From positions 133,450-197,449 of the forward strand of contig MNCI01023945.1 of NCBI GenBank assembly GCA_015680685.1: a DNA stretch of 64,000 nucleotides, given 5' to 3'. The notes beneath the pieces are model-generated. The model worked only from the letters and a program-made list of their open reading frames with translations. It made no database searches and was not told the DNA's origin. Origin of the DNA: Gnetum montanum. Lineage: Eukaryota > Streptophyta > Gnetopsida > Gnetales > Gnetaceae. The position numbers were made by a program, and so were the translations under genes. Positions 21,881 to 33,649 of the stretch are shown here, one piece after another (positions within the stretch are counted from its first letter, which is position 1; each line of letters begins with the position of its first letter).

Positions 21881-24181
21881 AAAGATGTTATAAATAGAGT
21901 CTAGAACCAAAACAAAGATAAGGGATCATGAAGCTACCATTGAAGCTCAAAGTAGTAACCCTAAAAAAACAAGTCCTATCTATGTAGATGTATAGAAGGG
22001 AGTTGGGATTGTTGATTTAAGTAAGAGCTAATAGTAAATCATGACTCAAGAAAAAATAGGCTTATTTGAATTTCATAATGACAATTACTAGTATTATGAA
22101 TGAAATTACTAAGAGAAAGCTTAAATTGAAAAATTTCAAGGAAGCACAGGAACTACTTCAATAGAAACAACAAATTTCCTAACTAAATTAGTTTGGAAGA
22201 AATGAGTGTCGAAGAAGTCTTAAAGAAGCTTAATGACTCTGAACCAAATACAATAAATTAGGTTAATAAAAAGCTTATTAACTCATGATATTACTAGTTG
22301 AGGAGTTGCAAATTTGAAGAATGAAGGGAATTTATGAATAGAATAGCTATCCAATGCCCTACAATTATATGAACAGGATGTGAGGCAATTGTAACTTTAA
22401 TTTCTATAATGGTTGTAACTGCAAGAGGCTACTAGATAAAGCATAGAGTAGATTTCTTAAAAGCATTCAGGCCTAGAAAGAATACTTTCATCTTGTGAGT
22501 CAATTCTTATTTTCCTACTTTATTATAGTTTCTTAGCTAGTAATTAGGGTAGTATTGTGCCTAGCATATTATTCTTGGAATTATTTAAATTGCTTGAATA
22601 GCTGTAAGTTTAGCAATTTTTGGCATTTATTGATTGATTTGAAACATCTTTAGTTTTCAAAGTGTTTGCTCATGTCAATAATAGCCCATTTCAAATTTCT
22701 TATTTGAGCCAAAGAGTTTAGCAATTTATGGTATTCATTTACTGATTTGAAATAGATTTAGTTTTCAAATGTTTACTAATGTCAATAGTACCTCATTTTA
22801 ATGTGTAAAGGCTTTATGAAGTTTTGCTACTTTATTTCTATGAATTCATTGAATCTTGCTCTATTTCTAGTTTTCTTGTGGAATTTTCTATCTAGGGAAA
22901 ATTGGTAATAGATTTTGTTGAATTGCACTTTAGCATTAGATGAAAGGCTAGATTGCACAAGTAACATATAATCTGGACTACATAGACTAGGTAGCTTTGA
23001 TATAGTAGGAAATTTATTTGCTTGCAGAATAGAGTAAAAAGGGGCTAAAATAGTTTATAAAAGTGAATTTATCTGTTTAACTCTCAGTATACAATATTGT
23101 AATGTTTATATTGAATGATAGTTTAAAACACATAGTTTCTCTATAACCACTGAGTTTATTTGGAGGTATCCAAGCCTTGGTATTTCTAGAGACCAACAAA
23201 CACCTAAACTTAACTTTGAAAGAACATCTCATTCTTGTTATTTTCATCATGAGGAAGAGATCAATGTTGATGGTTCAAAGTAGGCACTAACACCATGATG
23301 ACACTTCTGAATAAGGTCAAGGCCTAATCCTTTTCCTATGCCAGAGGGAAGGCTTTTTAGGATTAGTTTTAAGGATGAAAACCTAAAAAGGCATCCCTAA
23401 AACTATTGAGCTTGTTCTTTAGACTTTCTCTTCAATGATCTAATGTACTTTGATTTTTTAATGTAATTGTTTATTATTTTGGGGTTCAACACCTCTCCAT
23501 AATAACTTGATTCAAAACTCTTTTACCTTTTAAAAAAAGATCCAAAAATGTGTACATTAATATAAAAACAAGATAAAAAATTAAACTCATTTATATTGTT
23601 TTATTTTAACTAAAAAAAGATTTTAGAAGTTAACATGAAAGTGTTATGCTTAAAATGGGATATTAAATTATAAAAATAATATTAATAATAAGTAAAATAA
23701 AAATTCAAAGTACATTCTATGTTTAACATTGGGTAGTAAATAGGAAAAGCAACATTGAAAGTTATAAACTTAAAATTGAAGTAATGCTTTGAACAATTAA
23801 AAGAGGAAAATTAATTTTTAGTAAGGAGAATTATCCTAGTTCTAAAAAATTTTACATCACTTTCAACATTTGTGCTTAAAATTAAAATAGCAAAAGAATT
23901 AGAGGTAGTAATAGAAAGCTTTGGCAAAATGCCAACTTTTGTAAGAGAGGAAGATCCAATAGAAAATGATATAAATTGTCCATCATAATTGATCTTATAT
24001 TAAGATTCTTTGCCATTAGCCTTATGTCATTTCTTAATATAAGGTTTAATTTTTGAGTTAATAAAATTCTAATTAGATGAGATAGAAATTTCTTGCTAGC
24101 TATCCATTCGAATTGATCAAAACTTCCTCTAGAAATAATATTCAAAGAAACTTCTATCTTCTTTGGTTTCTCCATGGAGTA
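21881..24181. other. Unassigned AT-rich region
   Basis: I find no protein match. Part (22100-22480) reads like broken coding sequence, with Lys/Glu-rich short frames, but gives no family. A loose direct repeat with the word TAGTTTTCAAA[GT]TGTTT occurs near 22650 and 22750. A GGATTAG...CTAAAAAGG inverted pair lies near 23353-23391. The 97-codon minus frame at 23882-24175 is next to the E6 insertion and is not recognised. Confidence 0.35.
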
Positions 24182-25079
24182 AGTTTACTCCTATTAATTT
24201 AACCTTCAACTCCCACTAAATCTAGATATTATGAAAGATAATTTAATATGCTAAAAAATAAAAAAACTACCTATCTACATTATTAAAAGAGAAGATTACA
24301 ATAGAGTTCCATAACCCACAAATATTCAAATCACTTACAAACACTCAGATAACATTGTAGAGCATGAGGCTTTACAATTACACAATGATTGTTCTCAACG
24401 TAAGAAAAAACAAAAAGAAAACCTCTCATAAAACTTTGGATTGAGATCTCAATACACAAGCAAGAACACAAGAAGCACAAGCCCAACACACATACAATTA
24501 ACCTTGGGCCATAACAACAATCATGCACTCAGCCATTGTGCTCTTATGACATCTCTTGCTAATTACATCAACTCATGACCATCTCATGATGATGATACAA
24601 CATTAATATTTATTGGAAAACAAAGAAAAAAAATCCTAAGAACATTTCATCAAGGTAAACTCAAATATCCTTAGTTGTTTTATAATCTAAAACTATAATT
24701 TCGAATGTTTTTCTAGCCATATAGATCATCTTAGGGCTTGTCGAGATGCCTTTCTAAGAAAGCCAACTTGTAGGAGAGACATCTATTGTTTCTTAAAGAT
24801 GTCTACAAAGGATGGGAGACACCTGTCTCCTAGCTAAGACATCTCACTAGAGACATCTTTAGGGTTGTAGAGACATCTCAATAAAGACATCCTTAATTTT
24901 TCGAAGACATATTATTTTCAACCTAGATATCTTTCTCATATGCCAGACATCTCTTGTGAAGTCCTTATATTTGGCCAAGATATCTCTTGGATCTCCAAGA
25001 CATCTTTATAAATCTTGAGACTTGCAAAAACCACCTGCAAGAAGAAGAAAAGGAAATTAGAAGAGGTGTCCCTATACTA
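24182..25079 (-). repeat. E6 3' LTR (chromovirus)
   Basis: It is a direct repeat of 29128-30076, matching across its length by eye: CTATTAATTTAACCTT at one end, and GAAGAGGTGTCCCTA at the other. On the minus strand it begins TAGTATAGGGACACC after a purine tract. It holds eleven AGACATCTT-like words at 24745-25010, then a minus-strand TATAAAA (24678-24684). Length is 898 bp. I see no matching target-site duplication around the element. Confidence 0.9.
24745..25010. promoter_or_regulatory. AGACATCTT word array in E6 3' LTR
   Basis: AGACATCTT, AGACATCTC, AGATATCTT and the reverse word AAGATGTCT occur about eleven times in 265 bp. They include GAGACA/TGTCTC pairs such as GAGACACCTGTCTC (24816-24829). 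The array lies upstream of the LTR TATA box. Use as a control region is inferred from position. Confidence 0.7.
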
Positions 25080-25080
25080 G

Positions 25081-25100
25081 CTCTCCCATCCTTCAAAAAG
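25081..25100 (-). other. E6 polypurine tract
   Basis: On the minus strand GAAGGATGGGAGAGC abuts the 3' LTR. It is the expected plus-strand primer site for a minus-strand element. Confidence 0.7.
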
Positions 25101-25346
25101 TGAACTCAAGTGAACAAGGGATCAAAGGTAGAATTCATCATCCACTTAGCAACTTTGGTCTCATGGATCCATAAAACATCATCAGCAGATTGACCCTCCT
25201 AATGGATCAAGCACACATGCCTCATCACTTCCCTAGTGCTTTAAGCTTCTCTTGACTACAGTACATTTACCTTCATTTTCATTGAAGGCTTGGATTGATC
25301 AATAGCCCCCTTGAATTAAGTAATGCTACCATGTATGATTTCCTCA

Positions 25347-26280
25347 TCAATTGGTCCATGATAGTGCATAAGATCTATAACATTTGATATAAGACATACC
25401 AACATTCTTTGGTAAATCAATCTCAAAAGTATTATCATTAATTTTGGCCTTTATTCTAAAAGGATGCATCTTCTTAGCTTTAAACTTGGAGAAGTTGAAA
25501 CCTCTTAATCTCTTTTTCTTCAAGTGAGTCCAAACCAAATTACCAATTGAAAAGTTAGGCTTTCTCTTACACTCATTCCTTTTGAGGACTCTCTCTTTAG
25601 TCTTCTTCTCAAGATTTGATTTCATTTGTGCATGAAGAATCCTCATCTCTTGTTCAAAATTAGTGCTAGGTTGAGCATCACCCTCAAAGCTCTTCATATT
25701 TTTCATCATATTAGGATAAAAAATGTAATTCACCTCAAATGAACTTTTACTAATAGTCATATGAAAAACATTATTTATACAAAATTCAGCATGACATAGC
25801 AAATTTTCTTATCGATTGAGCTATCCATCACATAAACATCTTAAAATATTTAACGAGGATTTATTTACCACCTTCATTTAACCATTAGATTGCAGATGAT
25901 ATGCACTAGAAAAATTCAAATTTGATCCCAATATTTTCCATAGGGACCTCCAAAAGTAACTAGTAAATTTGAAGTCTTTGTCACTAACAATGTTCAAAGG
26001 AATTTCGTGCAACTTCATAATATGCTAGAAAAAGAAATTTGTAACATGAGAAACATCACTTAACTTTTTGCATGGAATGAAATGCATCATCTTGGAGAAC
26101 CTGCCAACTACAAAAAAAAATAGCATTATTTCCACTCTTGATTTTTGGAATACCACTTACAAAATCCATTAACACACTTTTCCATGGATCCTTCCGAATT
26201 AACAAAAGGCATATAATGTTCATTTAATCCTTTACCTCCTTTGAATTTTTGACATGTTAAATAATCCAGAAATTTTGAAG
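25347..26280 (-). pseudogene. E6 integrase remnant (chromovirus type)
   Basis: The end of the zinc finger is near 26225-26262 (LTCQKFKGGKGLN). The core follows in broken frames: [36 protein letters not shown] (second catalytic Asp) and SSAYHLQSNG. Then MKVVNKS has Lys (25872-25874) in place of the catalytic Glu. The open frame 25347-25802 gives LCHAEFCINNVFHMTISKSSFEV and the C-terminal GDLVW-like FSIGNLVWTHLKKKRLRGF, then KMHPFRIKAKINDNTFEIDLP, typical of chromoviruses. No clear chromodomain remains before the LTR. It is dead by stops and by loss of the Glu. Confidence 0.85.
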
Positions 26281-26553
26281 TTTTAATTATCATAAAGGAT
26301 CATCATCGTATCACTTAGAGGCATAGTGCTCATCTCGCTAGTCAGGATCTTGGAGAGGTTGGTAGATGAGAAAAAGCCTAGGCTCTTCAAGTGGCTATGC
26401 TTAGGCTCAAATCCATGTCTTCAACTTGAGAAATGAACATCTTATCATCACTCCAAATAAAAATCCCTAAAAGGATCATCACCTGTAGTCACAATGCTCA
26501 TCTCACTAAGTAGGATCTAAAGAGGGTTGGTAGATGAACAAAAGCTTAGCCAC
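26281..26553. other. Foreign insert with direct repeat in place of E6 RNase H
   Basis: Between RT (26559) and integrase (26280) only about 270 bp are present, with no RNase H motif. The piece holds two diverged copies of one sequence (26292-26380 and 26468-26550) sharing AAAGGATCATCA, TGCTCATCTC, AGGATCT, GGTTGGTAGATGA and AAAAGC. This looks like a deletion filled or joined through other sequence. Confidence 0.65.
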
Positions 26554-26558
26554 ATATC

Positions 26559-27230
26559 CTAAATATGTGATATCCTCTTAAAGAAATGACTTTTCTTCAC
26601 ATTAATCACCAAATGTGCCTCCTCCAATGTCAAAGACACTCTCCGTAAGTGATCTAAGTACTCTTCATCATTAGATATGTACACCAAAACATCATCAAAA
26701 TAGATAATAAAATACTTACCAATCAAGTACTTGAGTACATTGTGCATCAACCTCATGAATGTAGTAGGTGCATTCATGACCCTAAATGACATCACTAGCC
26801 ACTCAAACAATCCATATGGTATTTTGAAAGCTAAACTCCATTCATCACCAGGCCTGATTTTAATTTGATGATCACCACTCTTTAAATTATTTATGCTAAA
26901 AACCTCCACATTGGTAAGGACATCAAGGATATCATCCATCCTTAAAATAGGAAACTTGTACCTTACTATTCTCCCATTTACTACATGAAATAGATGCACA
27001 TCCTTCATTCATCACTATCCTTCTTTGGCACAAGAATGGTTGGAATTACACAAGGTGAAATGGATTCCCTCATGAAACCATTTGCAAGTACTCTTTCACT
27101 TGCCTTTGCAATTTTGCCCATTAATTTGGTATTATTTGGTATGCTCTCTTGCTTGAAATGGTAGCACTAGGAATAAAATCAATTTGATGATGTAGAATCA
27201 TCATTGATGGTGATCCATCCAATTCCTCTT
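26559..27230 (-). pseudogene. E6 reverse transcriptase remnant
   Basis: A 149-codon open frame (26559-27008) gives YKFPILRMDDILDVL, GDHQIKIRPGDEWSLAFKIP, YGLFEWLVMSF and NAPTTFMRLMHNVL, then IYFDDVLVY with the Y-F-D-D active site near 26690-26703. This is a classic chromovirus RT. The N-terminal part upstream (27009-27230, HHQIDFIPSATISSKRAYQI and onward) is broken by stops. In the family the first palm Asp stands in K-x-D-L-R-S-G; here the matching tract reads SINNLKSG, so that Asp is Asn. RNase H is missing after it. Confidence 0.9.
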
Positions 27231-27399
27231 TGTACACCTTGGGAAATTGCTCCTTTAAGCCTTGCAAACCTTTTGAAAGTTCTGTCCATCATCATGGTGA
27301 GAAGTAATTGTGGATATAACAAAACCAAAACCAGTTTCATCATGTTCCTTGATGTATTTTCTCTCTTCTAGATGGTTTAAGAAAGACTTAAGTTAGCTT

Positions 27400-27790
27400 T
27401 GTTACCTCAATTTTTTATTTGTCATATGAATCAACTCATGCGATTGTCAACATTCCAAGGTCCAGCATGAAGTACATCAACATAATCAATTAGAAGCACA
27501 TCACATTTCACCACATCATAAAACTCCCAATTTTAAATTTCAAAACACATTGTTCTCTCACCTATTGAGAGTAATCCCTAGATAGCCAATGTACCTTGTA
27601 GGATCTTGGATGAGGATTAGTTACCAAATTTAATATAGCAACTATCCTAGATTAAATAACATTTTCTTGGGATTCCCCATAAATCAAAATATGAATATAT
27701 TCCCCACTAACTAAACATCTAGCTACAATTTTAAATAACAATTTCTAGTAGGATGGTCTCCTCTATTCACATTTCCCATGAATGTATAAG
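27400..27790 (-). pseudogene. E6 protease remnant
   Basis: Broken minus frames hold NPHPRSYKVHWLS and VREQCVLKFKIGSF, which match the C-terminal half of chromovirus aspartic proteases. The active-site D-S/G-G is not clearly kept (LVSGEYIHILIYGES region, about 27650-27720). The assignment depends on order: gag zinc knuckle upstream, RT downstream. Confidence 0.6.
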
Positions 27791-27799
27791 AATTTAATT

Positions 27800-29046
27800 T
27801 AGAAACTTCCTCAATCTTGAAAGTAGGAAGCATTAGGATAACCTCTTTGATGAGCTTGGATGGATGCCTCCTTCACCTCCATGGTTTGCACATGCTTATC
27901 ATTGCATATCTTAAGAAGTGGACATTTTGATTACTTATATCCCCATTCTCCACACTTGAAGCACTGAATCTTGGATGAGCTGCTGCATTGACCCTTGTCT
28001 TCCTTGCCTTAGTCCTTCTTGAATATGAAACTTCTCATCATCCTTTTTTATCTTCTTCTTATGACTATCATATTTATCTTTAGGTTTGGACTTAGATCCC
28101 TTCTTAGATTTGGTTCCCTTATTCTTTTCCTTGAAAGCTTCTTTGCTTCCATTCCCAAATCCATTGAGTTTCTTTTTTGCCTTGAATGTCAAATCATAAG
28201 TCTCATCAAGCTTTATTTCTCATATAATGACAAATCCTACTAATACATCATTTTGATATCTTCTAGAAAGATTGAAGCATGTTTGTACTTCTCCCAGTTC
28301 ACCTTAGCTTAATGGAATAGTTTACAAAATTCAATGTAAAAATCTTGGACATCTTTGTGACATTGCCTTTGGAATTTCAACTTCATAATGATCTCTTTTC
28401 TTTGATAAGACTGTTCAAATTTTCTTCTCAACCTATATTTTATTAGGTTCTAATCCATAATAGGTTGACCATTTTTTCTTTCATAATCTTGGGGCTCCTT
28501 TTATCACCAAGTAGAAGTCATACCATCTAATTTGAATTTAGTAATAGATATCTGTAATTAATTTGGTATTGTTTCCAACTCAAAGTGCTTGTCAAGTATA
28601 AGAAAGCATTGGTGACATCTACACCATTACGAGTCTTAAATTCCACATATAGAGGTTTGGTAGCATTTCTAAATGCTCTATCAAGCCTTGCTTCATATTT
28701 CTCATCAAGCTTGTCATGAGAAGTAAGTGCCATTGATGGATCTCTTGAAACTTTGATATGAGGAAGTGGATTCCTTTCCATTAGAATCCTAGGTTGATGG
28801 GTTCTAATACTCCCATAGCTAGATTATCCTTTCTCATCATTCTCTTCAATGGGTTGAGAAAATTTTTCATCATTATTTGAACATAAATGCTCATGATCTT
28901 CATGAATTGGAATATGATTGGGACTTGCATTCTTGTCTACCTTCATAATAATCTCATCCCAATTGAGCAACCATTACTTAAAAGATAGAATTCATGCTCT
29001 TCATGTCTTTATTTAGGGCTTCAACCTATTTCTTCTTAGGCACCAT
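27800..29046 (-). pseudogene. E6 gag remnant
   Basis: The start codon lies at 29046 (minus), MVPKKK. The gag core is spread over 28190-28780 in pieces: FKLDGMTSTW, RRKFEQSYQRKEIIMKLKFQ, YIEFCKLFH and LDETYDLTFKAKKKL. A Lys-rich tail (27990-28190) is followed by the zinc knuckle CFKCGEWGYK.SKCP near 27925-27965. There the His is Tyr and one codon is a stop. G2-like E7 and E10 have the same gag layout. An 84-codon open frame at 28527-28781 is part of this gag region but has no separate motif. Confidence 0.75.
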
Positions 29047-29100
29047 ATGAATTTGACAAAACTATATAACCAATATTTCCAAGCAACAATCATGCTAAAT

Positions 29101-29112
29101 GATCCGATACCA
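29101..29112 (-). other. E6 primer-binding site, initiator tRNA-Met type
   Basis: On the minus strand TGGTATCGGATC resembles the TGGTATCAGAGC site used by chromoviruses and copia elements. It lies 15 bases from the LTR end, farther than usual, so an insertion or decay is likely between them. Confidence 0.55.
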
Positions 29113-29127
29113 ATAAATGCTAAAGCA

Positions 29128-30076
29128 TGTTCATTCCTATTAATTTAACCTTTAATTTTCACTAAATATAGATATTAAAAAAGATAATTTAATATCATAG
29201 AAAATGAGAAAACTGGCTATCTTGAATCATTAAAAGAGAATATTACAATAGGGTTTCACAACTCACAAACATCTAAATCAATCAAAAATACTTAAATGAC
29301 ATTATAGAGCATAAGGCTCTATAATCACATAATGATTATCCTCGATGCAAGGCATAATCAAAAGAGAATATATTCAAAACTTAAGAATGGGATCTCAACA
29401 CACAAGTAAGAACATAAGAAACATAGTCCAAACACATACAAAATTGACCTTGAGCTACAACCATAATCATGCACTCAGTTAATGTACTCTTATGACATCT
29501 CTTGTGAATGACATTAATTCATGACTATTTCATGATGATGATACAACATCAACATTTTATTGAACAATGAAGATAAGAACTATAGAAACCTTTCCTCAAG
29601 CTCAAGTTAAAGATCCTTAGCTGTTTTTATCTTTTTCATGGGTTTTCTGGGCTATTCTCCAATTTGAAACTACAATTTCATAAGTTTCCCCAATCGTACA
29701 AGCAATATTTGGACTTGTCAAGATGTCTTTCTAAGAAATCTAACTTGTAGAAGAGACATATTAGACCCATGAGAGACATCTCTAAAGGATGGGAGGCATC
29801 CATCTCCTTGTAGAGACATTTCACTAGAGACATCTTCAGGATTACAAAGATCTATTTAGGATTGTAGAGATGTCTCAATAGAGATGTATTTAATTTTTCA
29901 GAGATTTCTTCACCTCAACCTAGATGTATTTCACATCTATCAAACATCTCTTGTGATGTCCCTGCATTTGGCCAAGATGTCTCTTGGACCTCCAAGATGT
30001 CTTTCCAAATCCTAATACTTGCAAAAATTACCTGTAGGATGAAGAAAAGGGAATTGAAAGAGGTGTCCCTACACCA
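29128..30076 (-). repeat. E6 5' LTR
   Basis: It is the partner of 24182-25079. On the minus strand it begins TGGTGTAGGGACACC (30076) and ends GGAATGAACA (29128). The AGACATCTT array is at 29721-30005. Visible divergence from its partner is large (many substitutions per 50 bp), so the insertion is old. Confidence 0.9.
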
Positions 30077-31179
30077 TTTTGTTAGCATTGGATTATTCTT
30101 ACCATTAATATTAACTTTATTTTTTATATCTTTAACTTCAAACTATTTTTTCCTATCCTTAGATTCAATACATTTTTTTTCTTTAACATTTTTTCTTGTG
30201 TATAAAAGGACAATGATTAAATAAATGTCCTTCACAAAGATAGAAGCTGTAAGAAATTAGAAAGATTATAATATGTGTTTGATTGAATATAGGTTATCAT
30301 GCCTACTTGTAATACCAATTTCTTTTTACAATTAAGAAGACTCATTTCAATAGAAAAACTTCTATGAGAACCAGATGGTCTAGAAATAAATTCTATATGC
30401 TTAATGAGACTAAGAATAATAATCTCTTGCTCAACTTTTTGAAAAGTTAATGCAAGATCAAACAACTTGAAAAAACATGAAACTTTAGAATATTTTTTTG
30501 ATTTTACATCAAAATCTAGAGTCCACTTATAATTGATTCTATATCTAGGATGCATTATACCACTGAAACATTGCCTAGGTTAACAAGAAATAAATGAGAA
30601 TAATACTTGGCATGAATCATTTGAATGTCATATTTTTGCATCACATCCTTTAACTATGTAGGAAAACTTTGATTATGTGGAAGTTAATTGAAGATTTAAA
30701 TGAACACATATCATGATGTAAGATTAGCTACCAGTTACTTATATATATAATTAGGGAGAACAAAATCAAGTGTCTTAGTTGCATCAGCATTGGTAGAAGA
30801 AGTGTCTCAAATATTTGATCACTAGCTTGTAAATATGAATGCTCAAAAGTAATAGAAATTTTCACATTAATAGAAGAAGTAGAAATTTTAGCATTATTTG
30901 AAGAAATTGGAGGTTAATTAGAATCCCTCATAGGGGAATTCTAGAAAGATCAAATCCACTAAAGAAAAATTGAAGAGAGAAAAATTAGATTTACTAAGAA
31001 AACTATATTCATTCAAGAAAAAATAAATTAAATTTACTAGAGAAACTTTACTATTTTTTATTAATTATTTTAATGCTTAACATTTAGAACATGAATTCAA
31101 AAGATAAAAATACCACTAAAGTAAGAAGACTAAACAAAAAATTCAATCAAAGAATATCCATTTAGTGGTGATGTATTAG
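30077..31179 (-). other. Region between E6 and E7 with unrecognised coding-like tract
   Basis: A 107-codon minus frame (30232-30555) and broken frames upstream to about 30960 read as one coding tract. It includes FEHSYLQASDQIFETLL and MHPRYRINYKWTLDFDVKSK. I recognise no family. It could be the remains of a retrotransposon accessory ORF or of a host gene copy. Confidence 0.35.
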
Positions 31180-32080
31180 TGATGAGGAGTCTTCTTGAAT
31201 CCATAATCCAATATCATTACAGATCAAATAATTATCTCAACTTCATAATTGAACAAGAAAAAATTAAGAAGATCTTTATTCTTGCTCAAGAAAATAAGTA
31301 TAAAGTATAAAGAAATCAATCAAATCCAAGGGACAAAAAAGTAACTAAATTCCATATTTAATGCAAGTAAATCAATAAGGCTAATTACTTGCTCACTAAA
31401 GATCACTTTTGTGAGTCTCTATTTTTACTCTTATGAGTATCTCAACTCACAATAACTGCTCTTTTCCTTATATTTAATGTCTTCAAATATTTAAATAGCC
31501 TTTCACAACCATTGGGATGTTTTAAAAATCATGACTTTTATTAAAATGCATTTTTTGTAGGATTGCAAGTAACTATGACTTGTAGTTGTCCTTGCATTTC
31601 ATAAATTATGGTGAGATTGCATTCACACTTGGTTGGACTAGCAAAATGTTAAATAACTCTACCTCTATTTTTGAAGAAACTACAACTTTGCTATAATATT
31701 GCTATGATCTTAAAAGATTTGCAGCATAGAGGCTGCGATGTAGTATGACCCATAGTGACTCACATCTTCTCTTATAGTCTAAAAACACATGAATCTATTG
31801 ATTACAATAGAATGAAACTCATAGTAACCTCATAGGTATTTTCTAGACACTAGAAAACATATAAAAATAACTTATATAACAAACTTTAGCAAGATATGAC
31901 TTGCAATTACTAATGAAATTAGATTGTGATGTGTAGAAAACTCACAGTTCCCTTCTTAGATCATAAAAAATACACAAATGACTCTAAAAAAACTGACAAA
32001 CATAGACATATGGCTCCTAATAGTATCAAGACATATTAAGGGTAATAATTACATCTAAGAGTGGGTTGATTTCTACATCA
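31180..32080 (-). repeat. E7 3' LTR (chromovirus)
   Basis: It repeats at 35111 (cut) and again at 49622-50580. Left end TGATGAGGAGTCTTCTTG; right end CTACATCA, so the minus strand starts TGATGTAG straight after a purine tract. Shared blocks are ACTCTTATGAGTATCTCAA, CACTAGAAAACATAT and ATCAAGACATATT. Length is 901 bp. Confidence 0.9.
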
Positions 32081-32096
32081 TCTCCCTCACCCTTCA
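32081..32096 (-). other. E7 polypurine tract
   Basis: On the minus strand AAGGGTGAGGGAGA abuts the LTR start TGATGTAG. Confidence 0.75.
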
Positions 32097-32298
32097 AAAG
32101 AAAATTGCCTTTAATTTAGGGTTAGACTAGGAATAGCATTCAGTCCTACAAATTCAAATCATTCTCATGAATCCAAAAAACATTCTTAGATTCTTCATCA
32201 CTATAATGTATTAAGTACTCATGCATCTTCTTGTCTCTTGTGTTTTTAGCCTCTCTTTCTTATAACACAATGAGCTTTCTTAATGGCTTGAATGAAAT

Positions 32299-33600
32299 TT
32301 AACCTTCAATTGCACCTTTGAGGATTTCAATACCATCCTTTAGATTTGATGCAAGAACATAGCCATGATATGAACTCAAATATGAAACATTAAATACAAA
32401 ATAAATAAAAATATTATTAGGAAGATTAATCTCATAAGCATTTGGATTGATCTTGATCCTAATTTTTAATGGACTAATTCTTCTTGGCTTGAGCTTGTAA
32501 AAGTGCATATTCTTCTACATTTTCTTACGTAAATAGATCCAAATATAATCATTAATATAAAATTAAATTTTCCACTTGCCCTTATTGGCCTTAGAAGATA
32601 CATCTTTTTTCTTCTTTTCTAATTGAGATTTCATTTATTAATGCAATTGATTCATTTTCACAACAAAATTAGAGCTCAAAGAGGTACAAATATTAAATTT
32701 CTTCATCTCATCAATCATTCTCGGTAAAAAATCATAATTTACCATAAAAGAACTTTTATAAATGCTAGTGTAAGAAGCATTATTATATGAGAACTTAGCA
32801 TGGGCTAACATGTTTTCCTATCTTTAAGGCTGATGCTCATGCAAGCATCTTAATATATTTAGCAAAGATCAATTAACCACTTCATTTTTCCATTAGTTTG
32901 AGGATGATAGATAGTGAAAATTGATAACTTAGTTCTAAGAGATTTTTAAAGTGACTTCTAAAAGAGGCTAGATAATTTTAAATACCTATCACTTATAATA
33001 TTCAAAGAAATTCCATGTAATTTTACTACATGTTGAAAAAATAGATGAGCAACACTTCTCTTACATGGAATAAAATGAGCTATCTTAGTAAATCTATTCC
33101 CATTAACAAGTATTGAATCTTAACTAGATCTCATTTTTGGAATGCCATAAACAAAGTCCAATGAAACACTTTCCCAAGGAATATTTGGAATTAGCAGAGG
33201 CAAGTAATGACCATTAATATCTTTCCCATGTTTGAAATTTTGGCAAATATAACTTTCCTTCACAAATCTATCTTTATAAATACCTAGCCAAAAATAATTT
33301 TTTCTCATTAATTCCAAAGTATTTGTTTTGTTCATATGTGCAATCATGTTACTATTATGCTTTTCCTCAAGAAGCTTGAATTTGAAGTCATATTTGGGAA
33401 TACAGAATTTTCCATCATTGAATAAAATACCATTATTAATATGATATGCCTTCCATTTATTAATTCTTTCTATTAAGATGTGAAGCCGTTTACCATTAGA
33501 AAGACATATATACTTAATTCTAAAGAGCATTTTTCTCAAAGAATATTTTCTAGTATCACATTTTCCATAAATAAATTAATTTTAATAATATCTTCAACTA
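32299..33600 (-). pseudogene. E7 integrase remnant
   Basis: The open frame 33120-33539 holds the zinc-binding part LLEEKHNSNMIAHMNKTN and YFWLGIYKDRFVKESYICQN. The His pair is kept, but the first Cys of the C-x2-C pair is Ser/Tyr. It then runs into the core start PNIPWESVSLDFVYGIPK with the first catalytic Asp. The rest of the core (32510-33110) is heavily broken. The frame 32299-32508 gives the C-terminal domain KLKPRRISPLKIRIKINPNA and YEINLPNN, as in chromoviruses. It stands directly after gag: protease, RT and RNase H are absent. Confidence 0.85.
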
Positions 33601-33649
33601 AAGGAGCATTAGGATTACCTTTAGGTAAGACTTTCATTTCTCCAAAGTT

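Noticed and set aside
24177-30081. Target-site duplication for E6
   Set aside because: Flanks read GAGTA and TTTTG, which do not match. I cannot claim a duplication.
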